From: Gremmenia infestans
Lineage: Eukaryota > Ascomycota > Leotiomycetes > Helotiales > Hamatocanthoscyphaceae
Length of the DNA: 64,000 nucleotides
Assembly (NCBI GenBank): GCA_032629725.1
Contig: JAFEVB010000019.1
Span: 124,001 to 188,000, forward strand
Direction: 5' to 3'
The notes beneath the pieces were generated by a model. The model saw only the letters and a list, made by a program, of their open reading frames with translations, had not been told where the DNA came from and did not search any database. How positions within the stretch are numbered: position 1 is the stretch's first letter; each line of letters starts with the position of its first letter. The translations under genes were made by a program, and so were the position numbers. This document shows, piece by piece, positions 11,163 to 24,580 of this stretch.

Positions 11163-12274
11163 ATGAGGTTTCTTTGCCTTTGTGGAGCATACGGAAGCTC
11201 GGATGTACGTCCCCCCGCATATATTCTACTATTTCACTGTGTGAGCTTTTCTTGCTTCGGTATCAAGACTTAATTTCATGTAACAACTTTACTTCTGCCA
11301 TCTCGTCTTGGAAAGCTGTATCTGTTTCATTCAGTTGAAGACTGTCCAGGCGAATACAATACTAACAAGAAAATAGAAATTCAAGGTCCAACTGGGTATG
11401 GTTTCCAGCCCTAGCATTTATTGTTGAAGTTACTTACCTCAAGAAGCACCTCTCGTTAATGAACTCAGCTCCGACAATACCGCGGAGTTACATTTCATCC
11501 ATGGGCCTTGTCAAGCTTTCCCACCTGAAGGGTTTGAGGAATACTTCGGCGCAGCCCCATACTTTCGATTTATCGAGGGTGCCAAGGCGGAGGATGGTAG
11601 TGATGATAGCGATGTCCTAGAAAGAATTCGAAATTTTCCCGAAGGTGGCAGTGCTGAAGATCAGATGCGCGCTTTGATGTATATGGGTGTTTCAGCTACA
11701 CCTCTACCATCTGCTGAAGACAACAACAAGGCTGAAGACAGCAGCGCACAGAAGGCCATCGACTATCTCTATCGCATTATGGAAGATGAAGGGCCCTTTG
11801 AGGGAATAATTGGCTATTCAGAAGGTGCGACCGTGGCGGCTACCCTTTTATTGCACGAGCAGCGGAGATATGAGACCATGGGAATACCTACAATGTTCAA
11901 ATGTGCTCTCTTTTTTGCAGGATGGCCACCTATGAACCCTGAATTGGATACGATTGTGCTGGCAGATGAATCTGATTTGACCATCACGATTCCTACCTGC
12001 CACGTCAGTAAGTTCAAGCTTGCTAGAGACGCTACATTTTAGCTGTCTGCTAACACTCTGGTCAGTTGGTTCCTTGGACCCATACTTGGCAGGATCTCTT
12101 GCGCTTTATAACGTTTGCGACATGGATACTGCATATCTCTTTGATCACGCCAAAGGCCACACTTTGCCGAGGCATAAAGATACCGTGAAGGAGCTTGGAG
12201 ATGTACTCCGTATCATGATTTCGAACATCGAGACAGACTCTCACTCCTCTTCCGACGGTAGTGTTTCAATGTGA
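11163..12274 (+). CDS. FSH1-family serine hydrolase, LovG-like PKS-releasing thioesterase candidate
   Basis: An alpha/beta hydrolase of the FSH1 family. Family members beside highly reducing PKSs, such as LovG, hydrolyse the finished chain off the ACP, which this PKS needs because it has no release domain. Exons are 11163-11204, 11377-11395, 11447-12007 and 12066-12274, giving 276 aa. The catalytic triad is visible: Ser145 in GYSEG, Asp212 in GSLDPY and His238 in KGHTLPR. The N-terminus MRFLCLCGAYG is the typical first strand and oxyanion loop, although most relatives have His-Gly where this has Cys-Gly. The third-exon acceptor is an AAGAAG tandem, and the downstream site restores the family-like QLAPL. 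No targeting signal is seen, so it is probably cytosolic. A general esterase role is the alternative. Confidence 0.88.
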
Positions 12275-13652
12275 GATGGGCTACTCCCTGCTTTAGTAGT
12301 AGTCGGCTCGAACGAGCATGAAATTGTCGGATAGATCTATCAAATATATGGAAGCTAGAGGAGGTTATGGAGTTTAGACTTATGTACTTCGATTCACTAC
12401 AGCATCGCTCATCTAGACACGCAGCCTACAAGATTGAGCGTCTGTCTGCGTAAGTTTATTGGCACTCAAGAGTTGATGGTGGGCAAGTTTAGTGTGTTTT
12501 AATTAAGTTTTCAAGTAGATATAGTGACATATTTGAGCAATTGCAACAATTTTGCCAGCACTTACAAGAGTCAACATTCTACTAGCGTTTATTTTTCTTT
12601 TCTTCTTCTCGTCCTCCTTCTACCTTGGCTTCCGGCGTACGTGGCTTGTACGTGAAATGATCCCAACATTCGTCCTCGATCAACATTGATGGACAAACTG
12701 GCAGTTGTAACGAGCGGAGAAATTTATATACATTAAGGCTGACGAATCGTCACATATAACAACTTTAGTGTTAATTTAAGTATCAACGAGCTCGGATTAC
12801 GGGTGAGAAAGCTGAATATTCGGGGTATATGGAACGTTTGGTATATAGTGGGGTTAGTGTAGTGGGACCTTGCAGATCGACGTTTTGTGGCTGACTGCAG
12901 GGCCAGCAATCAACGGGCGGATCTCGAAGCTTGTTTCTACAACACCTTGTAATAATTGTTCTGAAGCGGACCTTATCTCTCCTTTTATTGCTATATAATC
13001 GTAGTATACTAGTGTATGGTATTCTGATGGCGGAATGCATATCCACCCATCAAATTTCACATGCAAAATGGTCTGTCCGTTACCTTATGCCCGCCCGACT
13101 CAACCAACCCCTTTAAAGTATGGACTCTCATGTACTGCACCTTTCGATGGCGAAGATCGGCGTGCTCCTGGAAGGTGATTGCGTAGCCTTCTGCATTGTA
13201 AATTGTTCGCGATAGCAATACAGCCTGATGGAGAAGGAAAGAAGCCTTTGGGCAGGTTGGGGTCCCTCCCTTGCATATGAGTGATGTACCCCTACCTGGT
13301 CATTCATATCCCTGCACGGCTCCTGCATTCCAGTACGGCACGTCTTCCTAAGACTACCGGGTCCGTTTTGCCTTTCATCTAATAGAATGAATAGCCGGAT
13401 TGTCCAATTGCCTCCTTATGGACTTGCCATACTGTGAGTCTGTGACTCGTGGACTGAAGAAGCCTTGGTTTCTTGGATTGAAGGAACTCTGGTAACCTTA
13501 TCTACACTGTCCTTTTTCCGACCACTTTTCGGTGGAACTTGCACCAGTTCCCCCGTTTCCTGTTACTTGAATCCTTTCAGTTGTTTGGTGTTGATTCTTT
13601 CCTCTTGCATTTCTCTTCACCTCTTCTCTTGTGAGAAGCGGCATTCTTAGCT
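12275..13652. other. Intergenic region between FSH1 hydrolase and ABC exporter
   Basis: About 1.38 kb contains the 3' flank of the hydrolase and the promoter of the ABC gene, which points the same way. Only short ORFs of fewer than 90 codons without domains occur. A pyrimidine-rich patch at about 12590-12625 and another just before 13652 are the only visible structure. Confidence 0.6.
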
Positions 13653-16600
13653 ATGGACAAATTTGTGTTTGATAACTCTGTGACAACAGACAGGCCATTG
13701 TCACGAGAATCGGCGAATCCGTGGTCAACTTCTGCAACATTGCCCGTAACTCCAGAGGAAGAACCTCATCATGCTTTACCAGAGAACAGAGCGATCAAAG
13801 GCAAAAAGGCAGAAGAGACATCGCCAACCCCATGGGACACTTCAGCAACTCTGCCCGTCTCGCCAGCTGAGCCTGAAGATGATGGTGTGCATCCGGAACA
13901 CGAGGCAACAACAACTCCAAAACCAAAACCAGCTCCAAAGACAACCAAAAAGAAGGTTTTCAGTACAGCGGAGCACAAGACTGCATTGTTACATTTCGTC
14001 AGAATATTCTCGTATTCGACTTTCAATGACAAATTGCTGCTATTTGCCGCCTGTATCGCCTCGATCTGTACCGGCATTACGATGCCTCTCATGAATATAG
14101 TTTTCGGTAAGTGATACAATTCATCCGGTCATAGTTACAATATTTCTAACCTCCTTATAGGCCAACTTGTTGCCGCTTTCGGGTCGCTCTATAACCCCTA
14201 TACCTATACGTCCCACACGAAGGCTAACTTTATTCACACCATCAATCAAAATGTGTAAGATTGAACCATCAAAGTAAATCAACTTAGACTAGGCTTATCG
14301 ATAGAACAGTTTATATATGGTGTACTTGTTCGCTGGCCGGCTTGTACTCGACTATGTTGCCTTTGTATATTCCCCGCAACAACCTGGTCGTGTACTACTG
14401 CTAACATAATCTTAGTTAGGCTTTCGTATGGTGAGCCTCCGAATATCTGCGGCCATGAGGCTTGCGTATATGAAAGCTCTGTTCGCACAACCACTTTCCA
14501 CTCTCGACGTGCTTCCGCCGGGCCAAACCGCGTCTATAATAACGATTACGGCAAACGTCCTACAGATTGGAATTTCGGAAAAGCTCTCCACATTTATCCA
14601 GAGCTCGACGCTTGTCATTGCGGCAATCGTTATAGCTTTTCTGTACAGCGCGATGCTTACTTTAGTGACATGCAGCGGGCTGGTGTTCATCGCAGCCTTT
14701 TATTTTGGTACGGTAACATATCTAGTCAAGGGGATGAAACAAGTCGAGCACGCCGATAGAATGTCATCCGCGATTGCGAGTGAAGCCTTCGGATCAATCA
14801 GAATGCTAGCTGCATGTGGAGCAGAACCGATCATGTCCGACCGGTTTGCAGGCTGGGCGAAAGAATCCCGACGTAGGGGTCTTCGTCTGTCTCCTTTAGT
14901 TGCCCTTCAAGGGTCTCCTGGTAGGTGTTTCTGATTGTGCTCGGAGATTGAGGCTGACTCGATCTCTAGTCTTCTTTGCTATACATGCAACTTTTGCACT
15001 TGCATTCTGGTATGCAATTAAAATGTACCTAGACTTCAAGATGAAAGGTGGTGTTAGAGAGATTATCATGTACGTGACTTCACTGTCTTGATACAGATCC
15101 GAATATCAATAATGATGGGAATACTAACTTACGGCAGCGTTCTGATGTCCATCATGATGATCACTTTGACCATTGGAAGCATAGCTACGCCATTGTCTGC
15201 TGCTGCTCAGGCTGCAGGGTCTGCGAGTATCTTCTTCACTGTCATCGATGCACCCAAACCTCGGACAGAAGGTGTTACTGATCCAGATGTTTCTTCACAA
15301 GATGATATTGTGCTTGAAAATGTCAACTTCGCATACCCAATAAGGCCGGATGTGAAAGTCCTCAGTGACTTGAGCCTACGTTTCCCAGCGGGAAAATTGA
15401 CCGCAGTAAGTACAATTTCTCCGATTTACAGAATACCTCTTTTCTTTTTATCTTATTTATTATAACCCTTGGTATAACTTCTTCGTTGGAACACTCTCCT
15501 TTATTCGAAATAAATCAACTAACCGATCCATCACCCAGATTGTAGGGGCATCAGGTTCTGGTAAAAGCACTATCGTCGGACTGATTGAAAGATGGTATGA
15601 ACTCGATGGTAATACGACAGATAACCTATTAGTAAGTGGACTCCCTCGTAAAAATGAATTGTTGTGTCACTGACTTTATCGAAGACCCTTCTCTTCCGCA
15701 CTGGAACGATCAAGACCTGCGGCACAAATCTGCACGACATAGATCTGAAGTGGTGGAGAAGGCAAATAGGGCTTGTGCAGCAAGAGCCATTTCTTTTCAA
15801 TGATACGATATTCAAGAACGTGGAGTATGGTTTGATTGGCACCGAGTGGGAAAATGAATCAGAGGAGCGGAAGAAAGAGCTAGTAGAGCAGGCTTGCCAG
15901 GAGGCTTTTGCAGATGAGTTCATCACCCGACTTCCAGAAGTACGTTGCATTGCCTGAATAAGCATTCGTTTCTTTGAGAATCAATGATACTAATGATATT
16001 TTAGGGTTACGAGACATTGGTTGGTGATGCGGGAATCAAACTCAGTGGTGGTCAACGTCAAAGGCTCGCAATAGCAAGAAGCATCATCAAGCACCCGAAG
16101 ATTCTAATCCTAGATGAAGCAACCAGTGCCATCGATGTTCGTGGAGAGAAAATAGTTCAAGCCGCATTGGACAAGGTTTCACAAGGACGGACGACAATCA
16201 CAATTGCACATCGTTTATCAACCATCATGAAAGCAGACAACATCGTTGTGTTGAAAAAGGGCAAAGTAGTTCAACAGGGTACTCATGATGAGCTGTTAGC
16301 CGACAGGGAAGGAGCCTACTGGGCACTTGCAAACGCACAGCATCTATCTTTAGGCGACGAAGATGAAAGCAGTCCGGATTGGATTGACTTTGAGAGACCT
16401 AGCTTGGATACAACAACCATTGAAAAGTTTAGCGTCGATATCCCAATAGTTACTGTCTCGGAGGAACCCGATTTCAAGAAAAAAGGTTTCCTCGGTAGTT
16501 TCGGGCTTCTGTTTTGGGAACAGCGCCAGCATTGGCCGTGGTATATACTCATGCTATTGGGTTCTGTGGGAGCGGGAGGTAAGTGCAATCACCTGCTCAG

Positions 16601-18703
16601 AAAAAACTGCTAATTTTATACCTTCAGCTGCGTTCCCTCTCCAAGCATTCATCTTTGCGAAGCTGATCTCGATATTTTCATACTGGGGTGTATACTTGCA
16701 AGAACAAACTAATTGGTGGTGTCTTATGTTTACTGTTCTGGCAATTGGTGTGGGTGTTAGCCACTTTATGCTGGGGTGGGCTTCAAATACGATCGCATTT
16801 GTAAGAGCTAAATTTCATACTCGTATTCGTACTCCAAGTATTATAGGAGAACATACACACTAATTGCATCAGAACATCACGACTACCTATCGCCAAGAAT
16901 ACTTTCGAAATATTCTAATGAAACCGATTTCGTACTACGATGACGAGAAGAATTCAGTTGGGGCGCTGACTGCGCGCATTGCTACGGACCCAACACAGTT
17001 GCAGCAGCTTCTCGGTATCAACATGGCGTTTGTCTTCATTTCTGTACTCAACGTTGTGGGGTGTATCTCGATGTCCTTCTATTTTGGTTGGAAGCTCACA
17101 CTCTTGACGGTAGTTTCGTCAGTGCCAATTATTCTTGCAGCTGGATTCTTCCGAATTCGGTACGAGACTCAATTTGAGAAGATGAACTGGACAGTCTTCT
17201 CAGAGAGTGCGAAGTTTGCAACTGAGTCTATAGGTGCTATTCGCACCGTCACTTCCCTGACCCTGGAGTCCGAAATTTGTGCAAGATACGAGAGTCTTTT
17301 GAATGAACACATCGCGAAAGCATTTCATAAAGCCCGATTTTCGACGCTCGTTTTCGCCATGAGCGACAGTGTTTCGTTGTTATGCATGGCATTTGTAATG
17401 TGGTAGGTCGGTCCTAGTTGATCAACAATTTTAAAAGCTTACCATCTTTAGGTATGGTGGTGGACTTCTCGCGAGCTATCAATATTGGTCATTCAACTAC
17501 TGTATGAATTTTCCAGCTTCACAAAATACCACGCTAATCCCAGTCTCCAGTGGTTGTATACCTAGCAGTTATACAAGGTAGTATAAGTGCTGGTCAATGG
17601 CTAAGCTTTGGGCCCAGTAAGTCAATGACATTCTGTAAAGGTGCTTAATTTACCACTAACAATACTGCAGACATCGCGCAAGCCGCAGCTGCTGCCAACA
17701 GAATCAGAGGCATGAGACCGAGGGGGGACGCTGAGCGTGAATTATCTTCGATCGACTTCAGCGAGCAAGATGAAGATGAGAAAGGGGCGCGAGGAGTCAA
17801 GATCGAGCTGAAAAATATATGGTTTCAGTATCCCACTCGAGATGTTCCTGTCCTCACCGGGGTGTCTATGACCGTAAGTCCCAATCCCAGATGGAAAGAT
17901 CTAGAGTATGAAGTACTAAACCTGCTGCAGATTGAAAAGGGACAATTTGCTGCGATTGTTGGCCCGTCAGGTGAGACCTTTCATGTCATATTTTGTCCTT
18001 GATCGCTCGCACTAACAAGACTTCCTATAGGTTGCGGAAAGACAAGTGTTATCTCGCTGCTCGAAAGGTTTTATCGCCCCCAAAGCGGCAAAATCCTCTT
18101 TCGCGGTATGGACATAAATGAACTCTCCTTGAGCGATTATCGAAAATCCCTATCACTCGTTGCCCAGGAGCCTTCATTGTTCGATGGAACCCTCCGCGAA
18201 AATATTCTTCTGGGCATGGACCAAGATACAACCGAGGACGAAACACTGTATCAAGCGTGCCGAAACGCGGAGATCCACGATTTCATTTCTTCTCTCCCAG
18301 ACGGTTACGATACGGAAGTAGGAACAAAGGGCGTCGCACTATCCGGTGGTCAAAAACAGCGCATTGCCATTGCCAGGGCGCTGATCCGAAACCCACGAGT
18401 CCTGCTGCTCGACGAAGCGACTTCAAATCTGGATTCCGAGACCGAAAAATCGGTCCAAGCTGTATTTGAGAAGACTGGAAAGGGCAGAACGATGGTCGTT
18501 GTTGCACACAGGCTGGCAACCATACAAAATGCCGATGTTATATTCGTGATTGGGGATGGAAAGGTGGTGGAACAAGGGAATCATTCCATGCTCTTGAGAA
18601 AGAGAGGTTTATACTACCAGATGGTAAGTTACTCCTCAACTAAGGTCGCGCACTTTAACTAACTGCCCGGATATAGTGTCAGTCCCAGGCCCTGGACAGG
18701 TAG
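13653..18703 (+). CDS. ABC-B (MDR-type) full-size exporter, 1359 aa
   Basis: An ATP-driven membrane exporter with TMD1-NBD1-TMD2-NBD2 order, similar to fungal Pmd1/MDR proteins. Exons are 13653-14106, 14161-14254, 14310-14364, 14416-14920, 14970-15069, 15138-15405, 15539-15631, 15685-15939, 16005-16578, 16628-16800, 16873-17402, 17452-17501, 17551-17616, 17671-17873, 17931-17970, 18031-18623 and 18677-18703 (4080 nt, closed frame). NBD1 has Walker A GASGSGKST at about 495, LSGGQ at 621 and catalytic Glu646. NBD2 has GPSGCGKTS at 1151, LSGGQ at 1257 and Glu1282. Both ATP sites therefore look active. The last exon restores a family-like CQSQALDR end. The cytosolic N-tail (1-115) repeats PW(S/D)TSATLPV(T/S)P. 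Being beside a PKS suggests product efflux or self-protection. It ends 89 bp before a RIP-mutated retroelement. Confidence 0.95.
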
Positions 18704-18786
18704 ATAGATTATCTAACACTTATTTATTCTCGTAGGCTTATCCTACCAATCCCATGTTGTAGCAATTTGATTAAATAATAGATGAA

Positions 18787-18792
18787 TAATAT
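18787..18792. repeat. Left target-site duplication of the outer LTR element
   Basis: TAATAT lies directly before the left LTR and is repeated directly after the right LTR at 31428-31433. A 5-6 bp duplication is the normal footprint of LTR-retrotransposon integration. The AT-rich word could match by chance, but its position at both exact LTR edges supports it. Confidence 0.65.
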
Positions 18793-19009
18793 TATATTAT
18801 AGAGAGATAACATAACCGCGGACTCTAGGCTAGGATCTAACTTATAGTTTTATTATTATATAAATATATATATTAAAATAAACTATATAAAAGAGTATAT
18901 TATAAAATAGATAATAAACTAAATTTAGTAAAGTGCCTAATTTTATAAGGTATAGTATAGTACTAGCTATATACTCTACTTTATATAATATCTTATTTAG
19001 TCCCTACTA
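18793..19009 (-). repeat. Left LTR (3' LTR if the element lies on the minus strand)
   Basis: 217 bp, aligning without gaps to 31211-31427. By eye the two copies differ at about 22 positions, some 19 of them transitions. In the first 35 bp this copy keeps C or G where the other has T or A (for example CCGCGG). In its last 110 bp the reverse holds. It ends CCCTACTA, where the partner ends CCCCACCA. Confidence 0.85.
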
Positions 19010-22000
19010 TATTTATCTTTTCTTTAAAAGCTTACTTAACCTAAGTAATATACTACTTTTATTAATTTTACTACTAAAAGAAAAGTAAAAAAACGTATAA
19101 AATTAGTTCCTTTAAGTTTTCTTTTAAGTATACTAACTTAATAATATCTTTTTATTATTATCTCTAAGTAAATTAGTAGTACTAGTTTGCTTTTATTACT
19201 AACTATCTATAACTTCTTCTACTTTACTACTTTTTTTAACTTTAACCTTTTTATTATATACTACTCTACTTTTTATTCTTGCTTTTTATTCTTCTATTAT
19301 TCTAGTATTAACTTTTTTATTTACTTTTATTTCTTATTACTTTTATTACTTTTTTTTTCTTATTACTTTTACTACTTCTTTATAACTTTAATAACTTTAC
19401 TATTATTATAAAAGTATATAAATCTGTAATTTACTAAGTTTTTTAACCTCTTAATATTCTATAGATAGCTAACTACTTTATAAAGTATAAATACTTTAAA
19501 TTGCTTCTTTTTTAATAGAGTTATTATACTAGTCTAGCTCTATTTATTACTTTTATAACTATAGTCTTATTAGCAGTCTATAGTTTTTATAGTATATATT
19601 ATAAGTTTAATATGCTTTCTAGTACTAAATTTGCACTAGTATTTAAATATTCTTTCTTAGCTATATATATCTATAATATATTTAACTTTCTAATTCTTTT
19701 TAGGTTTTAATAATTTTAACTTTATTTTATAAGCTATTTACTTAGTATATTACTTTTAAGATTACTATACTAATTTATATTAACTTTTATACTAAAATTA
19801 GTATATTTTACTTTTTTGCTTATTTTTCTATATATAGCTTATTTTAATCTATTAACTTTAAATTACTAAAGTCTATTATTAATATAGTATTAGATATAAT
19901 AGTTAGAATAAAGTAGTAGTATATAAGTATTAAAGTTATTAATATTATCTTAAATATAGTTACTAAGTTTCTTTAAGATTATTAAGCTCTTAGATAATTT
20001 ACTAACTTAATATCTTAAATTAGTTCTTTTTTCTTTCTTTTTAGTAATAACTTTAACTTCTTTTTTAGTACTACTTTATATATTAGCGCTTTTATCTTTA
20101 AAAAGTATTCTTTACTTTTTATAGTTTACTTTATTATTAACTCTACTTTAGTTTAATTAAAGTAGTTTAATATACTTAGTTATAACTTAAACACCTTTAG
20201 AATACTATTATAAAAAGGTATTATTTATAAGTAAATACTTTTTTCTACTATTAGTAGCTAGCTACTATAAGCTACTACTATCTAGATCTTTATAGTAAGC
20301 TTTATATCTTTAGTTACTACTTTAATTTTACTATTAGCTTTTATTATAAGATTACTTAAAAAGTATTAGAAAGATTAGATATATTATAGTAGCTTAGTTT
20401 ATTATAGAAAAGTATAAGTATTCTTAGGCTATACTATTACTATTACTTTTTACTAACTTTATATAGATTATTATTTTTATCTTATAAAAAAGTTCTTTTT
20501 CTTTCTTATCTTAAAAAGAAAGTAAAAAGGTACCTATTAGCCTACTTTAAGAAAAAAGATCTAGATCTTAATAATCTTTATAGTTTCTAATAGAACTCTT
20601 ATAGTTTATTCTTAATAGTATTTTTACTAACTTTCTTTAAAGCTTTTTTTATATAATATAAGATTTATATACTTATAAGATCTTCTTTTTTATCTTTTGC
20701 TTTTATAAATAGCTATCTATTAATATTATATTATATTTAGCTTTACTTTTTATATTACTTTTTAGCTTTATAGTTATATTTGCCTATAGGTATTTAGAGG
20801 CTCTATTTGCTTTAAGAGCTATATTATTATATTATAATAATACTATCTCTAATTACGCTCTAGTTTCTAAAGGCGCTATAGGTCTATATTATTAAAGATA
20901 GTAAAAATATAAATTTATTATATAGTTACTAGCAGATTACTAAATATATCTATAACTTTTCTAATTAATAATAAGTCTAAATAAGTTATCTTTTTTCTTT
21001 AGAATTAATAACTATAATTATATTAAAATTAGATATTCTTTATTAGCTTATTCTATTAGCTTAGCTTAGTTATAGAAAAAGATATTAGCTATAAAGACTT
21101 TATATTAACAGCTTTATCTTTTAGAAGCTTTCTTGCTTATTAATTAGTAATATTATTATTTTAGTTAAAGCTTAACTATTACTATTATATCTAAGATTAG
21201 TAATTTATTAAATATTTATTTATTATCTATAATATAGTATTATTTGCTTAATTCTAAGCTTAGATAGACCTCTTTTACTAGCCTATCTATTAAAATTTTA
21301 CTTTTACTAAAAACTATTTCTTAGATTATAGAAATCTCTAGCTTTAATAATATATCTAAGTAGAAGAAAAGTATTATAACTAAGAAACCTTATTTAAGCT
21401 ATTATTATAATAGCTTTTAATTAAGCTAAAGGTATCTAGCTTTAGTACTTTATAGAAAATATAGTTAAAGCTTTTAGTAAACTATATTTAATTTATAATA
21501 ATTAGCTTATACTTTTTTTTTAATAGAGAGTTTTATTAGTATTTTGCTTTTTTCTAAGCATTTACTAAAAGTGCTAATATCTATTTTAAAAAGTAGATAT
21601 ATAAATATAGTATTATAATAGTTTTTATTAGTAGAAGCTAAAACACTTCTAGCTTTATATTAGAGTATCTAGACTCTATAGCATTTTAGTAATTTATATA
21701 ACTTTTTATAACTTTTTTTACTATTATACTACTTTATCTTTTTTTTAAAATAAGATTTTAGCTTATTTTTAGACTTATTACTTTAGTAGACTTAGAAGTA
21801 GCTATAGACTCTTATATTACTATTATTAAATATAATCTTATTTAAATATCTTAGTACTATCTATAGTAGAACTACTTATTACTTTTAGTATCTTTATAAT
21901 AGTATTTTACTTTTTTAACTTATACTATCTTTTAACTTCTTTTAAGATATTATTAGATAATATAGATATTATTATAGCTTTTTCTACTTCTAAGTAGAAC

Positions 22001-24377
22001 TATCTATTTTACTAATAGTATAGTTTTAGCTTATTAGTAGATACTATTTCTTTTAGCTAAGCTTTATTAATTTCTAATTCTTTTAATAGAAAGTAACTTT
22101 TATTAGTATTAGCTGTTTTAATTTTATATAATCCTAGCTACTAAAAGTCTAGTTCTATAGCGTTTGATATATTAATTTTATATATTAAATCCTACTATAG
22201 TATAATATCACCTATTTTAAATAGTCTTATTTATAATATATATTTAGTATCTTAAGCTTTTTTTTCTTCTTAATACTTTTATGCTTTCTATAAATATACT
22301 TTTTAAATATTTTTATTTTATATCTAAAATTATCTTATCTTAATTATAATAAGATTATCTTAGTTTATAATTTTTTTTTATAAAAAGATATTATTATATA
22401 GTTGCTATTACTTTTATAAATAGTATTACTTTTTATTTATATAATATATAAAAAAATATTAAGCTTATAGATTTATAAACGGTTATTTTTTCTGTAAATA
22501 GTAAAAGCATATACTATTATATATAGTCTACTAAGCAAGAACTACTATTTTCTATCTTTCTTTTTTAATTATAAATAACTTTTTAAATTATTAATAGAAT
22601 TAGACTAAATTAAAAACATAGGTTAATTAATAGTAGCTAGTCTATATACTATAATTATATCTTTAATCTTATAGGTTAATTATTTAGTATAATGCTGGAA
22701 GTTATATAAATCTACCTAATTCTATAGCTTTTATAGCTTCTCTTTTAAATCCTTTATACTTTTAGATATATATACTAATTTCTTTAGCTTTTCTTTTATC
22801 TATTACTAGATCTTCTTAATAGAATTTAAATTAGATAAAGAAGAAGGCTACTTAAACCCGCGGATCCTATACTAGAGCTTTAGTAAGCAGGCGCTTTTTA
22901 AATATATTTTTATTTTATTTTTTATAAAGATATACTTTAGACTAAATTGATTAAAAAGCGGGAAAATAATAGATTCTAAGATCTGCTAGAGATAGGCCTT
23001 AGAGCAAATTCTCTTATAGCTAAAGAGCTTTTTTATAAATACTAATTCTAACTTATAGTTCTAGCTTATTACTTCTTAAATTATTACTAATACTTTTCTA
23101 GATCTATAAATAGACTATATATAATTAGTATAGCGCTTTTTATCTATCTGCTATATAATCTAGATCCTTCTAGTTTTCTCTATTTTAAATATAGCTTTAT
23201 TTAACTATATAATCTTTTTTTAATTCTTTTTAATTTTTCTATCTTATCTAAAAGCAGTATAGTCTAATATTCTCTACTATTTATACTTTAATATAAAACC
23301 CAGCTTTTTCTTAGCTTGCTTACATAATATATAAAGCTATAGGCATATAATATAGTATTAGTAGCTTATATACTATAGTTTTTATTAAATTATATAAATA
23401 GAAGCTTAGATATCTAGCTAACTTTATATTTATAAAAAAGTAAAGCGGCGTATAAACTAGTCTTTTAAGATATAGCAAATATATTAGCAGATCTCTCTAG
23501 TAGATATTAAGTAAAGCTTTAGGGCCTTTTTTTTATATAGTCTATAGCTAGTTTTTTAGTAGATAATATAGCGAATTATATATTTAAAGAGAGAGATTTA
23601 GAAAGCGATTTAGTATTACGATTTTCTATTATACTAGAGGTTTTAGACTATAATATATATAGAAGTAGGCTATTTACTATAGTTTTTCTAAAAAGGCGAA
23701 CTAAATATAAGATTATTATTTATAATAAAATTTAAAAGCTTTTAATAGTTGGTTGAATTAAAAATAATTATTTAAAAAAGAAGATTAAAAATTAGAAAAT
23801 CCAAATTTCGCTTAGAGGTAGACCGTATATAGTAGCTCTTACTTTTATTATAGAAAGGTTATTTATCTATAGTCTCTTTATTTTTAATAGAGAGTTTTTT
23901 AAGGTTATATAATCTTATTTAATTTTTCTAGTAGCTTATATATTATAAGCGCTAATAATAATTTAGTTAATACTTATTTTATTTAAAAGTTAAATAATTT
24001 TCTTTTTAAATTCTTCTTTTTTATCTACTTATAGATAGTAGAATAGACTATATCTGCAAATTATATCTTTTTATAGAAATTCCGCTATATAATAGATATA
24101 TTTACTAGCTAATATTTAAGCTTTAAGCTATTTAGAAAGATTATTCTTAGTAACTATTAGATATTTTTTACTTTTAATTTTAAATATAAATATAATATTA
24201 ATATTCTATTTTTCTATTATACTATTAGCTATTTATAGATATAGTAGTTTTTCTAGACAGATTACTAGCTTAAATTAGTATTCTGCGCAGGTTTTAATAT
24301 AGTATTTTATATTTTTAAATAGGCTTTTCTAAAAGTAGTAGCTTATAATCTATATATATATACTTTTATATCTTTTA

Positions 24378-24580
24378 TATTAAAAATATAGCTTTTATAA
24401 TATTAGATAATATAGCTGCTAGCGGATATATATAAGATTATAAAAACCTTATTTTTACCTCTATAGTAGCTTTTCTTCTTAAGCTAATATAATCTTTTAA
24501 TCTACTTTTCTAACTATATTTCTATCTAGTCTATATATCTTTCTAAAGGTAATAATTCTAGGAAATATATAGTTCTAATA
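24378..24580 (+). repeat. 5' LTR of the nested Copia element
   Basis: 203 bp, a direct repeat of 30147-30350 with mostly transition differences. The sequence just after it (GATTATAAGCTTAGTTAT) is in the place of a primer-binding site and looks like a converted GGTTATGAGC-type half-tRNA site. Confidence 0.75.

Noticed and set aside
19187..19411. 74-codon ORF rich in Phe, Tyr and Leu in the AT block
   Set aside because: It is a by-product of T-rich RIP-mutated sequence with no codon structure.
22855..22990. Patch with more G and C (CCCGCGGATCC, GCGGG) inside the RIP block
   Set aside because: The surviving C residues are mainly in CpC and CpG contexts that RIP spares, so no separate insertion is needed to explain it.
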